Below are positions 11,550-21,929 of a DNA stretch of 64,000 nt, piece after piece. The DNA comes from Hydrangea macrophylla (Eukaryota; Streptophyta; Magnoliopsida; Cornales; Hydrangeaceae), in the NCBI GenBank assembly GCA_033977485.1, contig CM066994.1:24768681-24832680 (forward strand), in the 5' to 3' direction. The number at the start of each line of letters is the position of its first letter. The stretch's first letter is position 1. The position numbers and the translations under genes are program-made. The notes under the pieces were generated by a model. It was given only the letters and a program-made list of their open reading frames with translations, was not told the DNA's origin and made no database searches.

Positions 11550-14003
11550 TGTCACGCCCCGGCGTAGCAAAATAAGGAAAAAAAATTTCATTTCCGTTTT
11601 GGACCAGTAGGTCATGACAGTTGGTGGATCGCTTGTCCTGTACTTAGCTTAACATGTACCAGAAAACAGAGTAATATAAAGCAACAGGGAAGTTAATATT
11701 AAACATATTACAACTTCAAATGATATTACATTGTCCTTTAATAAAACATCCCTAAGGCACAAGCACCTTATTCAAATCAAAAGCATTATCCATATCATTA
11801 TTACAACTTTATTTAAATTATAAAAATAGCGCTGCAGGCTCCTTTAGCTGGCATAATCATATTGCCCTGCATAATCATTTCCTGAACATTTTGGATGTTC
11901 AGGACAAAATAAAGTCATCAGCTAATGAAAGCCGAGTGAGTATAACGAACACACAAGCAATGTATATAAAAGTACATTAACAGTTATTATAAATGTATGG
12001 TACCTTAGGGTACGATTAATCCATTATTCCAATCATCGCATGATAATAATTAATAACAGCTTGAGTAATGAATAATTAAGACCGTGCATGCACAATAAGA
12101 CCATCTCATCTCACTAACTCTTTTATCTCGATTACAATCTCTTGACTCATTCGGTTCACCTAGAACCATCCGGCACAATGCCGTTAGTTTAGAAGGTCTG
12201 TCGATATGCCTACCGTCTTTAAGTTGACTGGGACATACCTAGACGTTCAAGGTTACAATAACCTGTGGAAATGCCATAATTAATCTACCGTATCTGAAGC
12301 GGCCTGGAATAATTTAAAGCTACCACCAGACTGATCTACCGTATCAAAAGCGGCCTGGGCTCAGCCCTCTTAATTAATCTACCGTATCTGAAGTGGCCTG
12401 GAATAATTAAGGCTATCACAAGACTCTGATTGACCTACCGTATCAAAAGTGGCCTGGGCTCAATCCTTCTTAATTAACCTACCGTATCTCAAGCGGCCTG
12501 GGATAATTAAGGTTACCCGTCCCGAGACATTCTCACAACATATATGCTGACCAACGACCCCTTTCCATACATGCCAACTCGACTATGCAATGTGTAACTT
12601 ATTCTATTTACTATTTTCTTTAACAGGGCAGTGGTTGTTTAAACTCGTAATTATCATCAAGTAAACCAATTTATCTCAGTTTGATTTTTAGGAAGCTGGC
12701 GGCGTAATTTTAGGAGTCATAGAATTTTTATTACAAATTCCAGAAGATAAAAACAGCATATAAATTTAGCCATGAGGCCCTTCTTAATGATATAAATACA
12801 TAAAAGTATAGGGTACATGCTTTGACATTATTTTTAATAAAGACAACACATCAAAATATAATTTCCTCTATTTTTTTCAAGACTTTGGAAGTATCATAGG
12901 CATTTGAAATAATTAAAAATACTAATTTAATAACCACTAATTAATTTATTAAAAATACCAAGTTCTTGTTTTATAAATTGGTAAATTACAAAACTATACA
13001 AAATGACCTCCAACATGTGAACAATAATATAAAATTTTATAGAGTCAATAAGTATTTTTAATACTCATTTTATACATAGTAATTAATTTATCATTTATTT
13101 AACACAAATAAATAATAAATATACTTTAGCATTACTAAGAAAATTTTCATAAAATAATAAATATTATTTAATATCATTTTCGAAATAAAAATATACTATA
13201 ATAATTTAAAACATAATTTAGGAATTATTTACATTTAAAACAAGTATTTTTAAATTTTTTTATCCATGTAAAAAAAATATAACTAATGTATAGATTACAA
13301 GAAGGGTTGAACCCCTAACTTTTAAGTTGGAAAATAACCTAGTAACCATTCTACCAACTTATGCTTTAGTAATCAACTACTAGAATTAAATATTTAAATA
13401 CTACTAATCTTAGCCCATTAAACACATGTACAAAAAAAAAATACTATGTAGCGAACAAGGCTTGATCCCTCAACCTTAGGGTCAAGGATCAAAGCACCAA
13501 ACCAATCTTTCAACCTAATTCTTACTATTTAAACCACCAGAATTAAATACTTAAATAAGTCATTCCAGGTATCAAAAAAATTAACTACAACACAGTATGT
13601 AGCCAATAAGATTTGATCTCCCAACCTTGAGGTTGGGGAACAATACCCCAAACCATTCTGCCAGCTTGTGTTTTACAGAATTAAATATTAAAAACACTAA
13701 TATCAGTATATTAAACTAATACATCGTCTTCTCCAAAAAAATTCTGCAACTCTGGTTAAGGGCCTGTTTGGCTATGCTTTTATTTTAGGAATTCTTAAAG
13801 TCACTATATCTTTCTCGTTACTTATCGGATTGTGACGAGTTCTATATGAAAGTTGCTCGATTTTTCGCAAGGATTCCAAAAATCTACATTATATATCCGG
13901 AATTTTACTTAAAATTTCCAGATTTCTATATTCGTGGCAAAAACGAAATTCCACTTTTGGGGGTCAAGAACTCAACCAATTAACAAACTGTTTATAGGGG
14001 AAC
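11550..14003 (-). repeat. LTR of element B, 3' part (interrupted by element D)
   Basis: The right border of this piece is the insertion site of element D: the five bases 13999-14003 (ggaac) recur at 46962-46966. On the minus strand the LTR ends GACGTGACA-like (GGGGCGTGACA). It holds a cluster of about six copies of a 23-bp motif (ctaccgtatc..aagcggcctgg) between 12198 and 12510, and AT-rich sequence at 12700-13700 with three related blocks (~13300, ~13450, ~13610). No gene is seen. Confidence 0.8.
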
Positions 14004-14520
14004 TGTAGTGTCACACCAGTTCCAAAAATTTCATGGTTTTAATATGCATATTCAGATTTTGTGGATTATCAATGTTAGTTGATAATGGTGGATTGAGGTT
14101 GACTGTGAGTCAACGGTAAGGTGTCAGTGAGGACACGGGAACATGGAAGTTCATATTGCATAATCATGAGTAAATGACATTTATATGATTTAATTGTTAT
14201 TTGACCTTATCTAGTATTTCTATGAATAGTAATTATACCTGTGTAGTATAATTCTGGTAAATTTGGATATGATAGTATCATTTTGAGAACTGTGGTGAGA
14301 ACGTGAGAGATACGTTAATTAAAAAGGTAGGTTGTGTAGAGATTTCACAGAATATAGTTTTCGGACGTTATTTTGGACCCAAACGAAACCTAGTCGAAAA
14401 CTTTTGGAATTTATAATATTCTCTCGTAAAGTTATAAAATGGATGTGCGCAAAGTTTCGAGAACAAATTAGAAGTTTGAGGAACTCGTGGGGAGGTAAAT
14501 GTAATTTCCAGAACTTTTGT

Positions 14521-14530
14521 CTATATATAG
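14521..14530 (+). promoter_or_regulatory. TATA-like box of solo LTR C
   Basis: ctatatatag lies about 510 bp into the LTR, in the expected U3 position, followed by GA-rich leader-like sequence. Confidence 0.45.
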
Positions 14531-15624
14531 ATGAGGATGAGATTCATTCTCATCCTAACTTTCCAAAATATCTAGAGAGAGGAGAGAAAAGGGAGATTTG
14601 GAGCCAACGGGCTTTGCGACGCCGATCGACGACCGTTCGTCCGTCAGATTTTCTCCAGATTTCAGATTTGAACTCGTGGAGGTAAGATCTACGTTTTGAT
14701 ACCACTTAGGCCGTGTTTGGCCAAGTTTTGTAAAGATCTTAATTTTAGACTTTTGGGAAAAATAGGTATAAACTTGTAGGAATTTTCTCAAATTCGAAAT
14801 CCGACGATTATTTAGCCTCCTAGTCGATCCTTCAAAGTTTGGGGGAAATCGCACGAGGTATGAAGTTCTAACTTGTGAAATATAGGGAAATACATGTTTT
14901 ATATTTCGACGACGAAATTGTGATCCGGGCGAAATCCATGTATAAATTGTAAGCCCGTTAATTATGCACGCGCTAAATTGTGAAAAGCATGTCTAAATTT
15001 ATGCGAGCACGTTAAGTTGTCTATGTGGGTCAAAGGGGAGTCTTATACAAATTCATGCCGGAGTAAGCTTCTCGATGTTTGAGAATTTAGTAGCAACGGC
15101 TACTGTGCATGGTTGATAGACTTGGACTTGCCATGGCACTTGTGGATACAATGGTTGATAGACTTGGACTTGCCATTGGTATCGCGGTTTAAGGCTTGGA
15201 CTTGCCGCTATCGGATGAATGCGTATTTTTCTCCCTAGAGACTATTGTATGATTATGAGATTAAAGCATGGTTTGTCATATATTGTACATGTTAGACTTG
15301 TACGCTCAGCATATAGTTGAGCTGTGGAGATGTACTCCATTGCAGGTAAAAAGAAAGACAAGAAGAAGCGTGAGGAGTGAGGACGTTAAGGAACGCCGAG
15401 GGAATCACACTTGTATATGTTTTTGTTTTAATCCTAAACTTGTGTAAGGATTCGAATATTGTATACGTTGTAATAGATCCTTGGATTAGCTTTGTAATAT
15501 GGTAATTCTGTACTTGAACGTCTGTAATTGTGTTTTATACGTTGAAAATTAGTTATGGTTGGGATTGTGGTTGGTATAGAGAGGCATGAGTTGTTAAATT
15601 TCATCACAGGGCTGCCAGCAGGGG

Positions 15625-15950
15625 AGCAGTCGACTGGACCCAGGGTCAGTCGACTGGATCTCGTGTGTTTGAGACACTGAAGGTGAATAGTAAGGGAAGC
15701 AGTCGACTGGACCCTTTGTCAGTCGACTGAACACTGTAGATTTTTGGTTACTTCTTCTAGAAATGGAAAATCAGTCGACTGAGTTCCCATACCAGTCGAC
15801 TGGACCTCTGTGTTATTTACTGCATTTTGGGTTCTGCTTAACCCAGTCGACTGGGCAGTCGACTGGACCTCTGTTGAGGATTTAGGGTTTTAGTTTCTGC
15901 CAGGCACAGCCGACTGGACCCTAGTACAGTCGACTGGACAGTCGACTGAA
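15625..15950 (+). repeat. Array of about eleven CAGTCGACTG palindromes in LTR C
   Basis: The 10-base perfect palindrome CAGTCGACTG, usually followed by GACC or AACC, occurs about eleven times (one with CAGCCGACTG) at irregular spacings of ~12-55 bp. Several occur as close pairs. It sits near the downstream end of the LTR. Confidence 0.9.
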
Positions 15951-16442
15951 CCCCTGTTTTCAAAACTGATTCTTTTGAATGTGTTTTCTATTGAACCAAA
16001 ACTTTTTATAACTCTGATTTCAATTCAAGGGTAATGTTTCCGAAAGTTTTAAATACCCGGGTTGTTTTTAAGAATCTTTCCGCTGCGTATAATTATATTG
16101 ATGTTTGGATGAGCCTTGGTGGCGTGCCACGTGTCCTATTTCCACGCGTAGTGGGATGGGTCGTGACATGTAGACACCCCAATTTTGACCGACCACCGAA
16201 TTTAGGAGAGTGTCACCTCCGTATCCGATGATGACAAGGACCGAAAGATTCGAAGTATTCCAAGCTCTTCAGAAAATCCTCTAAACGCGATAAAATTTCA
16301 CAGAAAGAAGAAAAAACCAGGTATTTAGGAGAAATCAGGTATAAAACACAATTTTCGGAAAAGATCTTCAAAAATAAATTGCTTTGAGAAAAAGGAAGAC
16401 CTAAAAAGGGGAAGTTCTTTAAAAAACGGCACACGGCAGATT

Positions 16443-16762
16443 TCCGCGGCATTCAGTGAATGCCGAGCGGCACTCACTAAGTGCCGAACGACATTCAGTG
16501 AGTGCCGGCCCGGCACTTACTGAGTGCCGCCAACATTTTCTGACTGCCGTTTGCTTTTAAAGTCCGTATTTTGCAGTGCAATACATATGTGTATGCGGAT
16601 AAAAACAAAAAACTGATAAAGTAAGACCGACAAAAACGCGGCAACCCATTAATTGTCGCGGCATTTGATGAGAGCCGTGCGGCAATCACGCAGTGCCGGA
16701 GCGGCAGTCATGGAGTGCCGCAGCGGCAGTCACGGACTGCCGCACATCTTTTTGGACTGCCG
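16443..16762 (+). repeat. Cluster of ~20-bp imperfect palindromes in the 5' LTR of D
   Basis: About eight units of the form GCGGCA.TCA.TGA.TGCCG, in two groups (16443-16546 and 16652-16762), lie ~110-430 bp upstream of the LTR TATA box. Related clusters lie upstream of both antisense genes (39337-39465 and 42716-42838) and in the 3' LTR (~44463-44765). Each unit can fold into a short hairpin or bind a dimeric protein. Confidence 0.9.
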
Positions 16763-16873
16763 GCCTGGGCAGCAGTCTGTCTAATTTCAGAAAGTACGTA
16801 TTGTACCACCAAATGAGAGATTTACACCTATTTTTTGCTCCGAAATTCACTGAAAATACTTGGTAATTTTGCC

Positions 16874-16880
16874 TATAAAA
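16874..16880 (+). promoter_or_regulatory. TATA box of the 5' LTR of element D
   Basis: tataaaa in the context gcctataaaagagaagggat, followed by a GA-rich leader-like stretch. The 3' LTR has the same box at 44874-44880. It would drive the genomic RNA. Confidence 0.7.
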
Positions 16881-18966
16881 GAGAAGGGATCTTCCTTGGA
16901 AGAGGAGGGGTGAGAATACAACAAGAGAGAACTACCACTACATCAACATATTTTGGGAGAGAAAAGAGAGAGTTTAGAGAACTATAGAGAAGAGTTTGGA
17001 AGATCTTCAAAAAAGAGAAACTTTGAGGATAGTTGGAGGTGATCCTCTAACCATAAGTTGTTTATTTGCATTCTTTCTTTTGAATCCTCAAACTATTTTG
17101 GTTTCTTTGCTTCATTTCTTTTATTGTTCATACTTCCTTCTTGAGACTCTTAGAGATCCTCAATATCTCTCTTGAAATCTCTTGAATATGATCTTTTGAA
17201 TCCCATGTAAGCTTATGCTTCACATGGGAGTCAAAGTTTGATCATCACTTTATTTTATAAGCAAATAGATGGATCCAAGTCCATACTTATGACTTGGGTC
17301 CTCTAAACTTGATGTCTTAGAGAATCCTTTCCATATTCTTTTGAGACTCATGAGTTTTAGTCATGTCTTGATCTCCAATGACCATCAAATGGTAGGAGAA
17401 GTGGTTTGGTTTAAACCCAACTTCATGGTTTGATAGTTGGAGTTACCAAATAAAAGTTGAACTTGACAAATGAAAACAGTGAGTTCACAAACTGTTTTTG
17501 ATCAAAGATTTTTAGTTCGAAATCTAACCGTTGAAATCAAGTGAAACCAACGGGAGAGTGTCAATAACACAATATTCTACCACTGTAATTTTTGTTTTAA
17601 GGTGGTTCCATGTTTAAAATGGTTTGGTCATGAGTTTTGTGAAGTAACAATAATCTGCCCAGAATTTCTAAACAGCAAGTCCATTTTTAAATTCATAAAT
17701 CAGAATTCTAATGGAGTTTTTGGGGTCTCTAATAATTTTTTCTAGGTACCTTAATGTGTTAGGAAGATCCCCTAAAAAGATCTAAGTGTTTCTGATCTTT
17801 TTGCTAGTTTTAAAAAATCAAACAATATCTCTGGACAGAGAGTTGTACATCTCTGAGTGATGTCTAGTTCTTGTCCTTTTTCCAGAGATCTAACCGTTGA
17901 AACATTGATTTTATTTTTGATTTGGAAGCTAGACTCACAGAGGCATCTTGTATCCAAAATTCACCTACATCAAACCATGGGAGACATGCTTTTTCGTTTT
18001 TTAAAGTGCTGGTCTGCTCTCTGCAATTTTCAGAATTTTATGACACATTTGACCAACTTTGTAAATAATGGCCCAAATGATTCTCCTATGACTTAGGGCT
18101 TAAACCATATCTTAATAATGATAATTTAGTTTAAATCCAGAGGCTAAGTGACCCAAATTAGTGAATAAATCTATGTCTTATTCTTGTTCACATTCATTCA
18201 TTTATGTACATTAATGCTCATAATTAGAACTAGTAATTGGATAAAGTTGGATTTCATTGCTTGCTAGATATAAGCTAGAGAATTAGGATTGATTGTTTGA
18301 TATCATATTACTATGTGAAGCATGTAGACTAACCTTTTGTTTTGTAGCGCTATTAAGGTATGACTTCTAGGACTCCTCTTTAGTTTATCTTAATTTCTTG
18401 ATTTTATTGATTTTTCGACTTAATGCGCGACACCTTAGAATTAGGTTTTGCCTTATGTGTATATGTGATTAGAGACTCTTTTTTAGGATTTTCTTTTGTT
18501 TGCATGCATTGCACGTTTAAATATCGTTGCTGGATCCCGGGTAAGTTCTCTTGTTCTTTATTGCATATCATATTGCTTTCTACTTGAAATATGTGGTTTA
18601 TGAATGATATTTTGTCATTAGCAATTTTACACCCTTTGGACATGCTTTTGTGATGTATATGTATATATATATTAGTTGAGGGCGTGCTTAGATTAATAAA
18701 TTTGATTAAAAGGATGTTGAGTAGAGGCCTATCACAAGATAGGATGAGAGAGGATGTTTTAGTCTGACGGGCTCCTTCCTCTCTCATTCCATAATCCCCG
18801 GACCTAGTTAATCTTTGGTTTCGCAAACGATCAGTTTCCTTTCAAAATGGTTTCTTAATTTTTTCCTTTTAAAAATTAAGTGGCAACTCATTTGTTTTTG
18901 AAATTGATTTTGAAAAAGAATTTTGAAAGAAAAGCTGTGGGTAAGAAAAATGCGATATCCACAATC

Positions 18967-19015
18967 TGGCGACTCTGCTGGGGATCGAACCCAGAATCTC
19001 TGGTTTCGCAGACCA
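18967..19015 (+). other. Primer-binding site of element D, extended tRNA-Arg match
   Basis: It starts three bases after the LTR end. The first 18 bases (tggcgactctgctgggga) are a normal-length site. The match to a tRNA continues: the reverse complement of the whole 49 nt reads as a tRNA 3' half, with CCA end, acceptor strand, T arm containing ggttcgatccc, variable loop and an anticodon stem-loop ctgcgaa. It resembles plant tRNA-Arg (ACG type) as I remember it. It is not a tRNA gene, because the 5' half is missing. Confidence 0.7.
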
Positions 19016-20087
19016 AGCATTTTCTGATTTTGGGTTCACTTGAGGATTAGACTTGAAAAATGTCCCTTTAATCGAATTAATTTATCTTTGTGTGCCTGTT
19101 GCATTTCACTTGCATGTCCAGCCAGTCGATTGCATGGAACTATGACCTTGGAGGCTCGGGGCAACCCGGTCAGTCAAGTCATCATGGGGCTGTGTGATCA
19201 CCCTTGATCTCGTACCATGATTTGGTATATGAAGCATCCTATCGGATGTGTGTCAAGGGTCCCTTATTTGACCAAAACCCAGCCTGTGCATGATAGTTTC
19301 TGTAGAACCTTTCAATCTTAGGAAATCAATTCTTGATTAGGTTTTATATGCTAGGGAGTTTTGTTTGCCCGGAGGGGATTATTTGAGATGATGACGATAC
19401 TTGCTTGATGAAAGATATATAATCTTTTAATCACCTTTTAGCAAATTCTCATCATGTTCTGCGACATTTGGAGAACATGCCGAACCTTGATTATAAGATT
19501 GTATTTCTTATATCATGTCTAGTTGAGCATCATTGACCTTGTATGTATCCAAATTCATGGAAAGTACGGTGATAATCCGGTCATGTGATCCCCCTACCCA
19601 AAGGTTTTTCTCAAGGTTTTCGATTACCTTTTCAAAAAATATTTTCCTCTTTTCAATTAAAAATTCCCAAATTACCCTTGTTAAGGCATATTTCACTTGA
19701 TCATCTTCAAAATAAAATTTCAAAAATCCTTGAAAATTATTTTGGTAGAAGAATGTTCTCAAAAAGCACTCTCAAGAATTGTTTTCAAAAGCCTTTTTTT
19801 AACTACTCAAACAAAACACAAAAAATGCTTTTCAAATAGATTTTGAAAATTTTGAAATAACCAACCTCTGAGAAGGTAGTGAGGATCACAATGAGAGGAG
19901 GCATCAGCGCACTTGACATGGGTGAGGATTTATGTGCTTATGTGTTTTATGTGTTAAGATTAGGTTTTTTTGTTTCTTTGCCATATAGCATAGGCACACA
20001 CGCACACATGCATTGCATCCGCATGACATGCGTTAAAATAAAAGAGAGGGTTTTCACTTTACCAAAAATCTTTTAAAATAAAAATAC
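19016..20087 (+). other. 5' leader of element D without a clear gene
   Basis: About 1.07 kb lies between the primer-binding site and gag. Short frames occur on both strands but none has a recognisable motif. There is no extra sense gene here, unlike true Ogre elements. Confidence 0.6.
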
Positions 20088-20766
20088 GTGGGTTTTAAAA
20101 CAAAATTAAACCTGTTTGTAGGGGCAAAGATAGCATCGAGTTCAGATTCAACCTGGTTTAGGGGACCCACAGCAAGACTGATAAGAAGAGAAGACTTCGA
20201 GATGGCAGAGAAAAGAAATACTGGAGAAGTGGCAGAATTAAGAACACTGGTAGAGCAACAAGCTGAACAGATGAGGAGGCAAGCCGAGAATATGAATTGT
20301 ATGATGGTTATGATAGAAGCAATAGCGCGTCCACCACCTGTTGTAGATGTACCAGTCATAAACCCACCGAACCCGGATCCGCCTATCAGAGAAGAAGTTT
20401 GGTTTGATGATCTAGAGATGCCGAGAACCGAAGCGCTCAGGGTAGAAAAAGAGAAGAAAGAAAGGGAACAGACTGAGAAGGAGAGGCTTATGGCAGAGAA
20501 AATCGAGAAGCTTGAAAGGGTCGTACGAAAGGCTCAAGGGGTCGACACTTATTTGCTGGAGCTAGAGGGTTTGTACGAAGGGGCTTGTGAGGTACTGCCC
20601 GCCGGTTTCAAAATGCCTGTCTTCGATAAATTTGATGGCACAGGCAACCCCCGCAGTCACGTCCGAATGTGCATAGGAGCTTTTCAGCCTAGTGGACTGA
20701 GCACTACCATGATGGCTGTCCTGTTTCAGCAAACCTTGACAGGAGCTGCTCTATCGTGGTACCTCA
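20088..20766 (+). pseudogene. gag of element D, 5' part (cut by CACTA insertion)
   Basis: The open frame starts at 20088; a more likely start is the ATG at 20202 (MAEKRNTGEVAELRTLVEQQ), which opens a coiled-coil-like region. Then come a Pro-rich spacer (RPPPVVDVPVINPPNPDPP), a second charged coiled coil and the start of the conserved retrotransposon-gag domain (YEGACEVLPAGFKMPVFDKF and following). The domain stops in the middle at the CACTA insertion (20767); the remaining codons of this frame belong to the transposon. Gag continues in the matching phase at 31477. In the family Gag forms the particle. Confidence 0.88.
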
Positions 20767-20789
20767 CACTACACCATATGGACCAATTT

Positions 20790-20930
20790 CTAACGGACAT
20801 GTTTTAAGCTTTCTAACGGATATATCCGTTGCTAATTTCTAACGGATATATCCGTTAGTAATGACCATTCATATTGACTTATATTTTTACTAACGGTTTG
20901 AAAAACAATACTAACGGATATATCCGTTAG
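20790..20930. repeat. Left subterminal palindromic repeats of the CACTA element
   Basis: Three full or near-full copies of the 20-bp palindrome ctaacggatatatccgttag plus two half copies (20790 and 20890). These are probably binding sites for the element's transposase. Confidence 0.88.
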
Positions 20931-21076
20931 AATTTTTTATACCGAAATTAAATGTAATAATACAAAAAAGGAGGGAAAAAGAAAAAGAAAAGTAGAAAGA
21001 GGATACAAATATTACCCTCGCCAAATATTCGGTGCCCTAATTCTTTCCCCCCAAAAAACACAAAAGAGACAAGAGA

Positions 21077-21365
21077 CACGACAAGAAAAAATCCTTTTTA
21101 TGACTATTTATAATTTTTATTTAATGACTATTTTAAAAAAAAATAGTCATAAAAAATATTTTTTATAACATATATGACTACTTTTATATTTATAGTCATA
21201 AGATTGATAAGTGGTTTTTAATTTATGACTTCATTTTTGAGTAGTCATAAATATTTTTATTTTTATGACTCTTTTTGTATGAGTTATAAAATCAAACCTA
21301 AGTAATATTTTAGTTATGACTACTATTTTTTTTTTTTGAAAAGTACTTTATTTATGACTACTTAT
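21077..21365. repeat. AT-rich block of tatgacta/tagtcata repeats inside the CACTA element
   Basis: The motif ttatgact(a) and its reverse complement tagtcata occur about nine times. The block starts after acacgacaagaaaaaatcc, which weakly resembles a CACTACAAGAAA-type terminus. It may be the remains of another CACTA-type end, but no partner end was found. Confidence 0.4.
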
Positions 21366-21507
21366 TTAGGAAGAAAATTTATTTCTTTTAGAATACTTAC
21401 TTTTTCTAGAATTTATTAACTATTTTTTTTTCTGTCAGTACACCAAGTGATTATTATACTCCATGCCACATCGGATGAAATTCCATATTAGTTGGTGGAG
21501 TGCAGTT

Positions 21508-21675
21508 TTGCTCATCCAAAATTGTTCATCCTTCTCTCTCATTGGCTAAATACAATAAGGCCCAGTACTTTACACCATTAGTTAATTCTCATTTAATACT
21601 AGACCTCACTGCATTAGCTAATAGGAAAGTAGGACGAACAAAAAGTGAGCAATTTTAGGGTGGACAAAAATGTAT
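21508..21675. repeat. Probable small MITE with degenerate inverted ends
   Basis: tgctcatccaaaattgttca near 21512 is roughly complementary to the sequence ending near 21672 (tgagcaattttagggtggac). No clear TSD was found. Confidence 0.3.
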
Positions 21676-21929
21676 TCTAGTTGGCGGTTTTAGTCACCCA
21701 TACTCCATGTCACATGAGATAAAATCCCATTATAGTGAACTGATGTTAGTCACGTGGGTGACTTATTAAACTAAGGCAGGCTATAAGCCATTTTTTTTTT
21801 TTTTGCGAAAAAAATGTAGGCTTTAATTTAAGCCTTTTGAAGCATCAGGTCACAAACACAACAAAGAAAAAAAAAATAGAGGTTCTTGTTTGAGGCGGGA
21901 AGCTTCCCGCTAAGGGAAAATTTCTGGAA

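Larger units (their letters stand above)
14009..16168 (+). mobile_element. Element C: solo LTR inside the 5' LTR of element D
   Basis: A 2160-bp unit starts TGTCACACC and ends GGGTCGTGACA, with the inverted ends TGTCAC/GTGACA. It is flanked by tgtag at 14004-14008 and 16169-16173, a perfect 5-bp TSD; the duplicated bases are the first five of the D LTR. There is no internal region, so it is a solo LTR left by LTR-LTR recombination. Inside are a TATA-like box (~14521), a triplicated gacttggacttgcc block (~15119-15200) and an array of CAGTCGACTG palindromes (15625-15950). The open frames here (14332-14685 and 16034-16231) show no known motif and are not believed. Confidence 0.93.
16169..18963 (+). 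repeat. 5' LTR of element D (main part)
   Basis: This matches the 3' LTR at 44189-46961 over its whole length with a low percentage of differences. One indel is a whole palindrome unit: the 5' copy has an extra ~22-bp unit near 16507-16528. The first five bases are duplicated at 14004-14008 by the insertion of C. The small frames inside (e.g. 17857-18096 and 18404-18826 minus) occur in both LTRs but show no protein motif. Confidence 0.95.

Noticed and set aside
16164..16173. Element D lacks a TSD
   Set aside because: Resolved: the solo LTR C lies 5 bp inside the D LTR, and the true TSD ggaac is found at 13999-14003.
17857..18826. Small frames conserved in both LTRs of D (also 45857-46824)
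   Set aside because: They are conserved only because the LTRs are copies; no motif or codon bias seen.
18967..19015. Possible tRNA-Arg gene on the minus strand
   Set aside because: Only the 3' half of a tRNA is present and it lies exactly at the primer-binding site after the LTR; there is no 5' half.
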